Positions 48,506 through 59,523 of a stretch of 64,000 bases of DNA are shown one piece after another (position 1 is the stretch's first letter; the number at the start of each line of letters is the position of its first letter). Origin of the DNA: Cenococcum geophilum 1.58. Lineage: Eukaryota > Ascomycota > Dothideomycetes > Gloniales > Gloniaceae. Position numbers and translations under genes: made by a program. The DNA lies in the NCBI GenBank assembly GCA_001692895.1, contig KV748184.1, positions 2,790,001 to 2,854,000 of the forward strand, read 5' to 3'. The notes under the pieces were generated by a model, which was not told the DNA's origin, did not search any database, and saw nothing but the letters and a program-made list of their open reading frames with translations.

Positions 48506-51500
48506 GTTGAGGTTCAAGAGTAGGATTGAATTAAGCTTTGAAACTGTTGGTGTTAGCGAGCATCCGTGTTTGTCAAGTGCATTGGTGTTGTACCTGGTGT
48601 CCAAAGGGAAAGTGGAAGGAGGTGCTTTGATTGAGGTCAAGGATCACTCGATTTGGAGTATATTAGGGTGTCTTGAAAGGAAAGGAGCGGGTGCGGAGAG
48701 GGAAGTCGTGAAGTGAGGAATGAGCCCGTTCAGTTGCAGCTGGACGGAGGATGTCGGGAGGTTGACGCAAGGAGAGTTGAGCGCGGCTGAAGTCGGATGG
48801 GTGAGAAGGAAAGTTTCTCAGCGGAGAATAGAGTGGGTGCGGCTGAGGTAGTGAAAAGACTGTTAATGGACTGTGGAGGGGAGAGAATGGTGAGTCGCGA
48901 TTTGTTGAGAGGGCAAGTAGAGTTAACAGATCACTAGGGATCTATGTTGCTCGGGGGCTCGACCTCCCCAAGACGACTGCGCAAGATACCGGCAGCGCGG
49001 CCACGAAATGAAACGCGAGGGTTGTTTGGAGGGTGCTCAGTAAAGCACAACGACGCTGGATGGATAGGAGGGATAGGAGGGCGTGGAGCGAGGCGGAGTA
49101 ACGAATAGGTGTAGGAAAGATGGAGAGGAGCGCCAAGGGGAGTGACGGCGATGGAGCTGCACGCTGCAAGTCTGGCCTGGAAGCGGAATAGCCTTTAGCG
49201 CGAACCCTGCCTGGGCTGAACGGGTCCCCAGATCATCACACGCAGCGAAGGCGTCGAGAAGCTCGCGGCCTTGAAATGCAGGAAGGGGCGTTTATTTCCA
49301 CTATTCGCAGCCTGTGCAACGTGGGCAAATGAAGGGCAGAGTGTCGCGACTCCCTAGGCACAGTGGGGCTTCTGGCCACCTTTCACCGAACCGCCAGGCG
49401 AGGGCAAGCATCGGGCCTCGCGGACCTGCATCTGCTGCATCTGCCGCATTCCTCTGCATTTCGCTGCATATCGCACGATGCGAGCTTGAAAAGGGCAGCC
49501 GCATAAATTGACGTTGCACCCCATGCAGCCACTCTGGCCGAGTTTACCGTGAATCCATGTAAATCCATGTTCCCCCGCAATTTGTCAAAGGAATTACCGG
49601 CAATCAATCACAATCTTTTGCCCGCGAGATAGTCGCTGTCCATGGCCACTATTGCGACCATCGCCGCGGCCATTACCGCCATCGCAAGAGATCGAGGTTG
49701 ACCCCCTCTGGTACGGTTTGTATTGCCCCTGCTACCGGGTGGGTTGCCAAATCCCTTCATTTGCTGCCTCCTCCAGGGGTTGCTCGTAATATCGCTTTCA
49801 CTTCAAAACAGGCTTGGTGGACGTCTTCGCTCCAGCCGACATTCCCCGTTTTTAAAAGGCCGTCACCGCCAAGTTAGCAAAAGACTGCCAATGCTGTGCC
49901 AACACCATTACTAGCACTTGCTATTACCTTGGAATTAACAGCCTTCTTGGGTTCTTTGGTTCATTGAAATACCGCAAAATTTGTCCCGGTCCGCAAGCAA
50001 AAGAGGCTTTGCTGCCACTTTCGAACGCTTCCAGTGTCTTTACGTGCAATTTACAATTTATTCCATCGCGATTCATAGACAGATGCCGTATAGCATTGCA
50101 TAGTTTTTTCCACCTGACGTGAAGAAGCTTCAACCCAGTGCCATATCTTGGATCACTAAATAGCCTTCTGAGAGACTGCTAATTATCAGATGTAAAAATT
50201 GTCCAAAAGCGTACTGACTTCAAAAGCATTCGCGAGTCCATCAAATGTCGGTTACGAACGTCAATGATGGCTTGACGCAGGTCTGCGCTGAGCTGGCTTG
50301 GTCAAGGCAGACTCAGAAATGCGCCGAAGGCGTCCAGCCACTAGCTAAAAAAAGCCCAAAACTTACGTATCCATCCAGCAAAGCAAATAGGGTGGCTGTT
50401 CGTTGTGCGTCCCGCCAGCAATGTTCTCTCAGGGGTGATGACGAATCATATCAGATCTACGTTTAACCAGTGATAGCATCTCCCAATACTATTTTCTAGT
50501 GGCTTTGCTTATTCCACTTTTAAGATTGCTAGCGTCGTTAGAGTAACCTCTTGTTTTGAAGATTGTATAGCTTTTCTGATCGCTTCGACTTGCGTTCAAG
50601 AAGCCTGCCTGCAAGTCTTCGGTCGTACGCTCAGCATGCCGGATAACCGTCTAGTTCCGCATCCTTCAACAGCAATATCTGACTGAGATCCTACTCATAC
50701 CTATATGAGACAGCAAGTGAGGTGTCTCACCTCAGCTGCGCATCGCGCATAAGCGGCACCAGAGTCGAAAGACTTCAGCAACCGTTTCAAGTCGCCTCAA
50801 GAACGCTATTATTGGCCAATGCCGTTCGGAGGAAATGCCGTTGAAGCACGGTGCGTTGCGTAGGCATTGTCCAACGAGGACGTCACGAATCCTCCACAAG
50901 CACTTTCCCCTCGAATGATATTTTCAGTAATAATAAGACATCACGCATTTCACTCCATTACTAGAACTACCATACAAGCAGCACAACAGCAAAATCTGAT
51001 ACTATTTCTTTTCTTTGCTATTTCGCATACTATCCCAGCACTAAACTCTCAAGTTGACAATAATCATACGAGCGAATATGAAAATTGACCGCTCACAGCT
51101 CATATTGCAAGCATTATTGGCTAATACAATATTTGGACCTTCTGGATGCAAATTTTCTATAAGTACACCCGAATACAGAGACGAGACAATTGTCTTTGTG
51201 CTAGCACTTCAGAGAATTACACGCCTTGGTATCGTCATCTGGCTCAATCGGTTGTTTCGCCGACCTCTTTCGTCATGTTGATAAAATCGGGGCCACTTGG
51301 AGCAGATGAAACCAGGTTTCTATCCTAAAAAACCGAAGCAGAGATACGATCTAAAACTTCTGCTTATAGGAAGGGTGCATGTGCACTTATCGGAAACAGA
51401 AGTCAGAATGATGGCAACTTTCCTAGGAGATTTGGCTTTCCAGCCTCTGCTTCATCTTAGTAGAACAACCAATCCCACCGCAATTTTCTCACGCCACATC

Positions 51501-51526
51501 CTGCGCCTGAAGTCGATCGTCTGACG
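48506..51526. other. Gene-poor region, no supported gene
   Basis: About 3 kb follow the previous gene's promoter. It is moderately GC-rich to about 49700 with CTGCAT-type short repeats near 49430-49480, then of mixed composition. Several open frames of 60-75 codons exist but none shows family motifs or spliceable continuity. Confidence 0.45.
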
Positions 51527-51859
51527 TTGATTACGCGGCATGGCCACAATCTGGGAGTAAACCAGCTTGATTACACCTCAGGGCGTCGAGAGTATCCACA
51601 AGGGGGCAGGTGTGGCCAATCTCAAGAGATCCAGATATTACGTTGCGACGACTACCGTCTATCTTCCGGTTTCGTTGCCAATGTCCAGCTCACTTCAAAG
51701 CTGACTGCCACTCTCATCGAGGGCGTAGGAAAGGAAACATTCAAGCCAGGAGTCGCCCGGACTATGCTCTGCCTTACTTGTGATGGAACAGTGTCAAACA
51801 ATACTTTCGATGGGAATATCTGTGTGCCCCTCAACGATATTAACCATGACACGTATTAA
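51527..51859 (+). CDS. Doubtful hypothetical ORF (110 codons)
   Basis: The frame is open for 110 codons and ends TAA at 51857-51859. Its first codon is TTG-type rather than ATG, so if real it is an internal or last exon. The translation contains scattered Cys (GRCGQSQ, LRCDDYR, MLCLTCDG) and a mildly hydrophilic profile but no family I know. No upstream exon could be joined with confidence. Confidence 0.2.
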   Translation: MITRHGHNLGVNQLDYTSGRREYPQGGRCGQSQEIQILRCDDYRLSSGFVANVQLTSKLTATLIEGVGKETFKPGVARTMLCLTCDGTVSNNTFDGNICVPLNDINHDTY

Positions 51860-54578
51860 AAACTACCGGTTCAGTCGACAATACTCTTCTTTACCAGAGA
51901 CTGCATATTTTCTTAGACATGACTAGCAGGACCTATTAACGCAAAGAGACATCAAATACCTCACCGAGTATCTTTTGAACAAAACAGTTCGTTGAAGTTA
52001 GAATCACCAGCTTTACGGTCACAATGCTCGACATGCATAGTCTTATGTCTTACTATGACTAATAACTTAACCTTCAGCTCGCATAGAGTATAAGAGCCCT
52101 CGGCAAGAGAAGGCAATAGCAGAGCAATCCTAGGAACTTATAGCTTTCTGTGCTGCGACCAAGCAGTACCTATACATGCTTTCAATATAGCGCGAATCGC
52201 TCACAGCCCAGGGCCAACTTGGCACGACTGACACAGAATATTTGAGTCTGGATTTATTAAGAACTATTATATTAAACAGATTCACCGCTAACCAATGTTG
52301 GCGGTACGCTCTTGGGGCTGTTAGTGAGAATCTTCACCCTCACCAACGCTCGATAATACTGTAACATCGTGGTGATTTACATTAGCACAACTTGCTTCCG
52401 TCTACCTTCACCAATACAAGGAGCTGCTCTACATTAGCTTGGAAAGCTCTCGCTAAGAACGTGGGATGGTCCTCATATCCATATTGATTGATGTTGTGAC
52501 TCCAATAGCTTAAACACGCTATTTTGGATACTTTTTAGGCCCTGTCAGCAGCCAGGCTCCTCCAGTTTTCCCGACATAACATGTCATGATTAGGTTTCCG
52601 CTTATTCGCTTATATCTTTCTGGCTGATCCTTAGGAGCCAGTTGCTAACGAAGAGGGTTTAACCCGATGGAAGGCTCGATGCTGTATGTGGTTGTCTTAG
52701 CTTGCGGTGCTCGCGGGCATATGAGGTGTTCATTCCTAGATCTGATCATGCGACGAAAGAATCTAAGGTTACTAGGTTTAGGCAAGAGACCAATTCCTGT
52801 GAAAAGGTCCTCCATGACAAGGAAATTGTTACCCTTGTTGTCGTTTCAATTGTCTTACTGAGTTGGGATGAAGGTCCTTTAGCAACAGCTTTTTCATCTG
52901 CGCTGGGTTGTACGGGGATTTTACCACTTTTTTTTGCTTCAATGAAGAATGTTCCGCAGAACCCGCTTTGCCATTTGCTGATACATCTTTAGGCTTTGGA
53001 GGGCTGGAGTTTTTTTGGTGCCGAGATTACCCAGCATTGTCAAGCCGCTAACTGTGGAGGAGATTGCTCGACTATTGTGATGGCTTGACGTCCAGCCCAG
53101 GATGATAGAGCCCCGGGAGATCGTGTGCAAAGGTTACAATCTCTTTATTAGTCAACTAGACCACCAAAATGCCAGGCTTGAAAGTGCAAGCATGGCTTGG
53201 AGGTTCAGATGGTTGTGGGTTGAGATAAGATACCGCACTCCGGTGGACACATAGTCGGATTTGAAAACAGGGAGTTGTGTGTGGATATATGAATGACTTG
53301 ACTAGATTGAGCGTGTATATGTTGAGCTGGACCGAACGAGGTAGAGAAATGATGGGGGTTAGTTTTATGATAGCTTGAAGCTATGTTCACTTGGAGATTT
53401 AGGCGTGCCTTTTGGTGACTGCTGTAAGCCGATCAAGGGTTGCTGTGGCAGAGATAAATAGCTGTAAGGAAATTTTCTTGCTATTCCCTTTGGATGCTTG
53501 GTGAGTTTTTCCAGCAGTTCATTTGTACGACCGGTGGCGGAATGCAGAGATATGTATCTTATGCAGAAGCGCTCAAGCGCTTTGCATTAGTAGCCGTTCA
53601 GTAGAAGACCACGACACTCTTATTCAGACCGCTAGTCGAAGATGCCAAAAGTCAGTGGAACCACCTGGGCAATATTTTCTCTGAAAGCTCCTCTCTACTG
53701 CACGTGAAGGGGCAGGTCCTAAGACAGGTTATCTAAGACAGGCAGAGATGGGAATTTTGCTGAACAAAACGCTGGTGGTACGACAGTGCGATCACGATGA
53801 AGATAACACAAGACGCCTTGTGAAGCAGGAGTTGAACAGAATATAGAATGATCGAAGAAGAGTTCTAGAGATAAAACATCCCTCGATTCAGATTTGACAT
53901 TGTCCTTCATTTGCATCACCCATTCACAAAGTTTGGTTTTTCTATTGTGCTAGTGACAACAACTTCCTTCAGCCAATCACAACTCCCGTCCTGCCCCTGG
54001 CTCGCCTAGTGGGTCTATTGAGGACAATAATGGGAAAGGCGTGCTAATTGCTCCAATACCCGCAATCCACTGCTATTGTTATCCATCTCAGGCTGTGAAT
54101 CCCCTCCATACTACCATTATTGAGCTGCCATGTCACCGAAGGAATGCTGCACTGAGCCGTCACAATAGCCGCATAATAGCAGACCAACAATAGACCAATA
54201 ATGGTCCAATGGTAGAGGTCTGGTAGGACTTCCAGTACACTTCTTGCTTTCCAAATATCCGAAATGTCTACTATTGCTCTCCCTAATCATAAGAGCCTGT
54301 TCAATTCTCTTTCTATCATTCTTCTCATCATTTACATACACTTCGCGATCCTCAGTCTACGATAATCCCTAGCCTTCCATTATCTATCAGCATCTGCCTC
54401 TCCATATCCAACTGCATTTAAACCACTACATCAACATATCTACCCACATAATTATCTCCAATCAAACCAGTCTCCAATCCAAGCTCAACTCTCCAAGCGA
54501 ACATATCTCCAGCCAGCGTCCCCTTCTCCCTAAACCTCAAGCATCCAAGAACACCTCCAGCAATCTCCCAATCCAACA
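51860..54578. other. Gene-poor region, no supported gene
   Basis: No convincing gene was found. The last ~150 bp before 54579 are C-rich and A-rich, typical of a fungal 5' leader for the next gene. There is no RIP-type depletion of CpA, so this is not an old transposon. Confidence 0.45.
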
Positions 54579-55191
54579 ATGGACCCTCTCCACACCACCA
54601 CCAAAACCACAACCACACCCACAATCACATCCCCACCCCCCGCCTACTCCCTCGATGCTAACGACACCGCCGCCAACGACATCAACGACACCAACCCCGC
54701 CGCCGACCACGACGCCAACGACGCCAACCTCGACACCGACAAGGATCCCCCACCAACAACAACCCTCCACCTAAACGCCAGCACCCAGATCCGCGGCTCC
54801 CACAACCTAATCTCCGTGGCCCCCCTCGACGTCCCACGCTTCTCAGCCCTCTTCCTGACCCTCCTGCGCCAGCAGCCGGGCCGCGCCCGCGCGAATCTGA
54901 ACCTGCAGCTCAACTGTAGCGTCGCCGTGGTCGGGGAGCGGAATGTGTTAGGCACCGGGCTGGGGGTTATGGGCGTGAGGGCGAGGGTGGCGGTGCAGGA
55001 GGTGCAGGGGGCGCAAGAAGCGCAGGGGGTGGGGAAGAGGAGGGCTAGGGAGGTGGGTGGTTCCTTTTTATTTGGTGTTTGATGCTTCGTGTTCCGATGC
55101 CCGGAAGGGTGGGGCTGACGGCTTGTAGGGTCCTGACGACGAGCCGGTAGCGAAGAGGGTTGAGGTTGTGCGTCCGGTTGCGGCTGTGTGA
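54579..55191 (+). CDS. Conserved-type fungal protein of unknown function (178 aa)
   Basis: Exons join(54579..55052, 55129..55191) give 178 residues. The 76-nt intron is GTGGGT...TTGTAG in phase 0, and its second exon (GPDDEPVAKRVEVV) ends at TGA 55189-55191. The N-terminal third is Thr/Pro/Asp/Asn low complexity with PPPAYSL. The core reads NASTQIRGSHNLISVAPLD and later NCSVAVVGERNVLGTGLG. That is a pattern I associate with small unnamed ascomycete proteins with a beta-rich ASTQIRG core. A Gln/Ala coiled segment follows. Function unknown. Confidence 0.65.
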
Positions 55192-55214
55192 GAAGGGGGT
55201 GGCAGTGATGTCAA

Positions 55215-55325
55215 TGGACTGGATTGGATACAAAAATGGCTTTATATCCAATCCAAAAATAGGACCAAGCCTCTTAACAGGATATATAACTGGTTATACC
55301 GGATAATCTAAATAGATTGTATATT
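55215..55325 (-). repeat. Fragment related to the hAT-type MITE end
   Basis: On the minus strand this piece (ATTATCCGG, TATAACCAGTTATATA, TTTTTGGATTGG) parallels the right-hand end of the element at 22812-23593 (TTATCCGG, TTAACCAGTTATATAA, TTTTGGATCGG) with the same order and spacing apart from one gap. It is probably a relic of the same family. Confidence 0.4.
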
Positions 55326-55860
55326 GTGGCTACTATTGTGAGCTTTGGCATAGTGTTGAGGTTCAAATTAGTCGTCAAGGATCGTGTATTTGACTACATC
55401 GTCCTCATCAACCTCACCTTCCTGCCCGTCTTCCTGCCCACCGCCTTGTGTATCTGCCCCGCTCGTATCCTTTCCTATCTCCCCATATATGCGAGGTGTC
55501 AGAACTCGTGAAGAAAATAAGGTTATATATACACGGTGAGTGAGTCACAGGCACCCCTGATCTAATTCTAATATAGTAGTGATCGGCACCAGGTCGACAC
55601 GAGGACCTCTTCCCACGCTGTTGGCCGGCGACGTCGCTGGCTTTACGATACAGCTATGTGCACGACCAGCTTCCACCCCCCCTTCTGCAGGTTTCTAACT
55701 CACTACACATCCAATTTCGCTTGGTTTGCTACCAACTGTACCTACAGTGCCAAGACATTAGTTTCCCGACACGCGAATTCTCACCAAAATCGACACAACT
55801 TTGAATAATCGCACAACGCCGCAGCAATCAAATACAGCCAAATCAGTATGTAAGTTATTT
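55326..55860. other. Non-coding region left of the mariner remnant
   Basis: A mixed-composition stretch with no supported gene. An open frame at 55317-55511 has hydrophobic residues but no context. Confidence 0.35.
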
Positions 55861-56640
55861 AACTATAGTTAATACTTTGTCCACCAGCCATTCGCTTTTC
55901 TTACTGCCTTCAGCCTTCGCTCTATACTATCGATTAAGCGCCGCATAAGGCCTTAATTCAGGGCCATCCACGCCTCCTTATATGCCTCAATTAAACGCTC
56001 TAGATCCTCTATACTTTATCCTATCTATTTAAGCTCTAGATAAAGCTTAAGGATCTTCCTTTTAGTACTAGCTAAAGGTGCTTAATTAGGTTTAAATTAG
56101 GTAAGTAGGGAGGGAAATCTAAGGTCTAAACGCTATGCCTTTTTAACTACTCCTTCATAAGTTTCGATGTATAGATTAGAGCGTTATCCATCTAGTAGAT
56201 ATCTAAAGGCTCGTAAATTAGTATAAGACTGTCTTCTAAGGCCTAGATATAGCCTTCTTTTACTGCTAAAGGTTCCCTTTCTATAGCAATTAACTCTAAG
56301 CGACTATTATACTAAAAGCAAGCATAGACCATCTGTGTAAGATCCTTTCCGTTAGGCACCTCTTTAATAAATTTAGAATGCTACTTTTATAGAGACGTTT
56401 GGAAGACCTAAATAGGCTTTTTTCCTAAGCTACGTTCATAGGAATATTTATTATAAAACTTAACTACTTCTAAAGCTATTATATATATATATAATAGTAT
56501 ATAGGGAGAATTGGCAGTATTACCGGATTAATATTACTACTATCTATAGCGTTAATTAATTTTTAAAATTTTCTAGTTTTCTCTTAAGGGCGGAAATGTT
56601 ACTTATATAAGGAGTTACGTAACCTTAAGAATGCATATTA
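55860..56640 (-). pseudogene. Tc1/mariner transposase remnant, RIP-mutated
   Basis: Reading the minus strand through stops shows DNALIYTSKL (the second Asp of the DDE triad with its His replaced by Tyr) near 56180. FPPYLPNLNLIKHL is near 56120, which corresponds to the PPYSPDLNPIE box with RIP changes. A C-terminus with RRLKAVRKANGWWTKY is near 55880. The N-terminal DNA-binding part is not recognisable. The terminal repeats of this element were not found, so its borders are approximate. Confidence 0.8.
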
Positions 56641-56653
56641 CTTCTAAATTAAG

Positions 56654-56868
56654 TGTAAGGGGACTTTGTAGACAGGGGGCTATAAGGCACGATTGTAGGA
56701 ATAGATAGATTGTAGGGGGGACGAATCCTTAAGGAGGTAAGGCCTCTGGGGTCGTGGAGACTATATACTATCGGCACGTGCCTCCGGCACGTAATCGGCG
56801 ACCATCCAAGGGGCGTCCGGGGGTTGTCCTGAGGGCAACCCGAGGTGGCTACAATAATACCCCCTACA
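56654..56868 (+). mobile_element. Solo-LTR-like short insert (215 bp)
   Basis: It begins TGTAAGGGG and ends CCCCCTACA, with TTAAG duplicated at 56649-56653 and 56869-56873. As in the insert at 3722, it has TG...CA ends, a 5-bp TSD, a CTATATACT TATA-like box (near 56760) and GC hairpins (CGTGCC-TCC-GGCACG; GGGTTGTCC-TGA-GGGCAACCC). It shows no RIP. A MITE is an alternative. Confidence 0.65.
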
Positions 56869-57000
56869 TTAAGCCTAACTTGAATAGGGCGCCTTAATCT
56901 TACTACTACTTCTAAATTAAGCAAAAGCTCTATATAGGTGGGTCCCAGGGGGTCTCCCCCTAGAAAACCTTATCTCTATATATATTAATTAAAGTATATA

Positions 57001-57285
57001 ACGTGATCCACAAGCCAGTGGCCCACACAAGCAAGTGGCCCACCCCAACTAGCTAAAATACTAGCCATCTGCCGTACGGTCGCAATCCTAGGCGGCATAC
57101 CACGTCGATCCATTGATAGAACCCACTGCTTAAGACTCTCTTCTTGTATTGGTGTAAGACGGCGATTTGGGGCAGCAGAACCGCGCTGTTGTGATGCTGC
57201 CATTTAGGTGGTTGTTGAATAACGCGTCGCGTGTTGGGTGGGGTGGGCCACTTGCTTGTGTGGGCCACTTGCTTGTGGATCACGT
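57001..57285 (-). mobile_element. pogo/Fot-type MITE with ~51-bp TIRs and transposase N-terminus
   Basis: The left end TATAACGTGATCCACAAGC and its inverted copy at the right match over about 51 bp with one mismatch, and a TA/TATA target flanks each side. Each TIR contains two copies of CAAGYAAGTGGCCCAC-like subterminal repeats. The minus strand from 57203 encodes MAASQQRGSAAPNRRLTPIQ and a following HTH of the CENP-B/Tc5 type (ESLKQWVLSMDRRG). This is the DNA-binding start of a pogo-family transposase; the catalytic part is deleted. It has no RIP signature, so it is recent. Confidence 0.85.
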
Positions 57286-57823
57286 TATAATAAAGCTCTA
57301 AATTAAAGCTTTAGGTTAATTGATTGGCTTATTACTTATAAACTTGGGTTAAAATTTTCGTTGAGGGTACTAACGATCCGCATGTTAGTTAGGGTTAGTA
57401 AGAATTATATGCTGCGTATAATCCTTTATAATTAAGGTTGGATTAATTAAATAGGCCGCCTAGGTAAATATATAGGACTATAAAGGGTGTAGGTGAAATT
57501 TAACCTGTTTGATAGCCTAGGTAGGCAAAATTGCGCAATCTATACTACTTCTAGCTATATAATCGCGGTAAGTGTAAGGACGTTAAATAGGCTAGGTAGA
57601 ACATTAATTTCAGCTGCCAAGACGGCCTAATAGGTGGAAATTGAACAGGTGAGGTAAACAGGCGGCTCCTACCTGTTGGGTATTTGATCGACCCGGAAAT
57701 ATCGACCCGTTTGTTCCAGGGGTTTTTTGGGCGACGAACAGGTGGGTGAAAAAAAGCCCTGAGTCGCTTACCGAGATACTTACACATCGAAAATTCTAAA
57801 TCATCAAATTCAACTGTCGAAGA
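57286..57823. other. Transposon flank and MFS promoter
   Basis: AT-rich, RIP-like sequence to about 57560 is followed by unique sequence with repeated ACAGGT motifs (57640-57745). The latter includes the promoter and 5' leader of the MFS gene. Confidence 0.4.
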
Positions 57824-59492
57824 ATGGCTTCCACAGAAGCCAGCGATGGCCAAACCACCGAAACAACTGAAAGATACTCTGTCTTCACAACCGGCGAGAA
57901 ATGGTGCATTGTTGCCATAGTTTCCTACGCCGCCTGGTTCTCAACTTTAAGCAGCTTCATTTACTATCCAGCTATACACGTGCTATCCCAGACGTTGTCC
58001 GTCTCGGTCGACAAGATCAACCTCACTGTCACTTCATACATGGCAGTGGCGACTATTGCACCGGCTCTAGTTGGCGACGCTGCTGACGTACTAGGCCGAC
58101 GACCAATATATGTGATTACTTTAAGTCTATACCTAGCGGCCAATATCGCTATCGCTTTGTCGAAATCATACTCGGCGCTTCTAAGTCTGAGAGTTCTACA
58201 GGCTTTGGCAATTTCCGNCATGTTTTCTGTCCCCGTCTTGGACTCAACGCTAATATCTCTAGGGACCTTTTCAATCGCGTACGGGGTGATTACAGACGTT
58301 GCATCTCCCGCAGAAAGAGGGTCCTTCGTTAGTGCAGTATCCTTTGCGTAGGTTCGGATCTCCAAATTGGAGATTTACTGGGTTTATTTTTTGCAGGATA
58401 ACGATTGCGCCAAGCATTGGTCCCATTCTGGGAGGCTGTTTGTCCTACACCGCAGGTTGGACCTGGATATTCTGGTTTTTGTGCATTGCTGGAGCTTTTT
58501 GCTTATCACTAATTGCCCTCTTCCTACCGGAGACTTCTCGGAATATCGTGGGCAATGGATCAGTTAAACCATCAAAGCACCTACGAATACCGATCCCGAA
58601 ACTGATGCGTCATTGGAAAGAAAACGACGTTTCTACAAGCCATAAGTGGCGACTGCCTAATCCCTTGAAGTCCTTGAGAATACTTGCTCGCAGGGATAAC
58701 GCCATTATTATTCTCGCGGCCGGCATGCTCTACGTTATATACACTTGCATCAACACGTCACTGTCTATATTGTTTATCGACATTTACAGTCTGAATCAGT
58801 GGCAAGCAGGTCTCATATACCTCCCTTTTGGTATCGGTGGCATTGTCTCAACTTTCTTCTCCGGTCTGCTGATCGATAAGGCATACCGCAATGCCAGGAC
58901 AGCACGAGGTCTCTCGACGGACAAAGCGGTAGGAGATGATTTGGACACATTTCCTGTTGAAAAGGCGCGCCTTAGTGTCGTATGGATACCTATGTTGATG
59001 ACTACTTGCTCGGTCGTGGCTTTTGGTTGGGTTTTGCACTACCAGCAGGTCAGTAATTCTCATGCAGCCTTCAAAGCTCGCGAGCTGACACAAACTAGCA
59101 TATCGCTGTTCCACTTTGCCTTCAGTTCGTTGCAGGCCTGTGCATGCAACTGGATTTCAGTGTAAGCCTTCCCTAATTAGATGTCATAAGATAGTAATAA
59201 AGGAAGCCACTCCAAGATCTACAACACCCTTCTAGTTGACAAAAACCATCGAACACCAGCAGCGGCTCAAGCTTCCAGTAACATAATGCGTTGTTCATTG
59301 GCGGCAATCGCGATATCATTCCTACAGGACATGATTGATGCATGTGGTATTGGTTGGACGTTTACATTTATGGGCGGGCTGTGTTTTGGTGCTGCGGCTC
59401 TCTTTCTTATTGACTATCATCGAGGAATGGTGTGGAGACAGAAGAGTATAGCTTCGATGTCGCACCCGGAATCGAGATTAAGCATAGCTTGA
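57824..59492 (+). CDS. MFS transporter, DHA1 (Qdr-like) family
   Basis: Exons join(57824..58347, 58397..59048, 59099..59161, 59217..59492) give 504 residues; the introns are 49-55 nt. Features are a hydrophilic N-terminus, TM1 beginning after TGEKWCIVAIVSYAAWFST, motif A GDAADVLGRRPIY between TM2 and TM3, PSIGPILGGCLSYTAGWTWI at TM5, a cytoplasmic loop, then ILFIDIYSLNQWQAGLIYLP and a C-terminus of TM10-12. These fit drug:H+ antiporters of the Qdr type. The substrate is unknown. One undetermined base (58218) lies in the codon after AIS. The stop is only 31 bp from the stop of the convergent neighbour. Confidence 0.88.
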
Positions 59493-59523
59493 CAATCACC
59501 GTACGTACATGAGATACCCGCTT

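Noticed and set aside
57053..57283. 76-codon minus-strand ORF across the pogo-type MITE
   Set aside because: It reads through the TIR in a frame different from the transposase HTH and has no family character.
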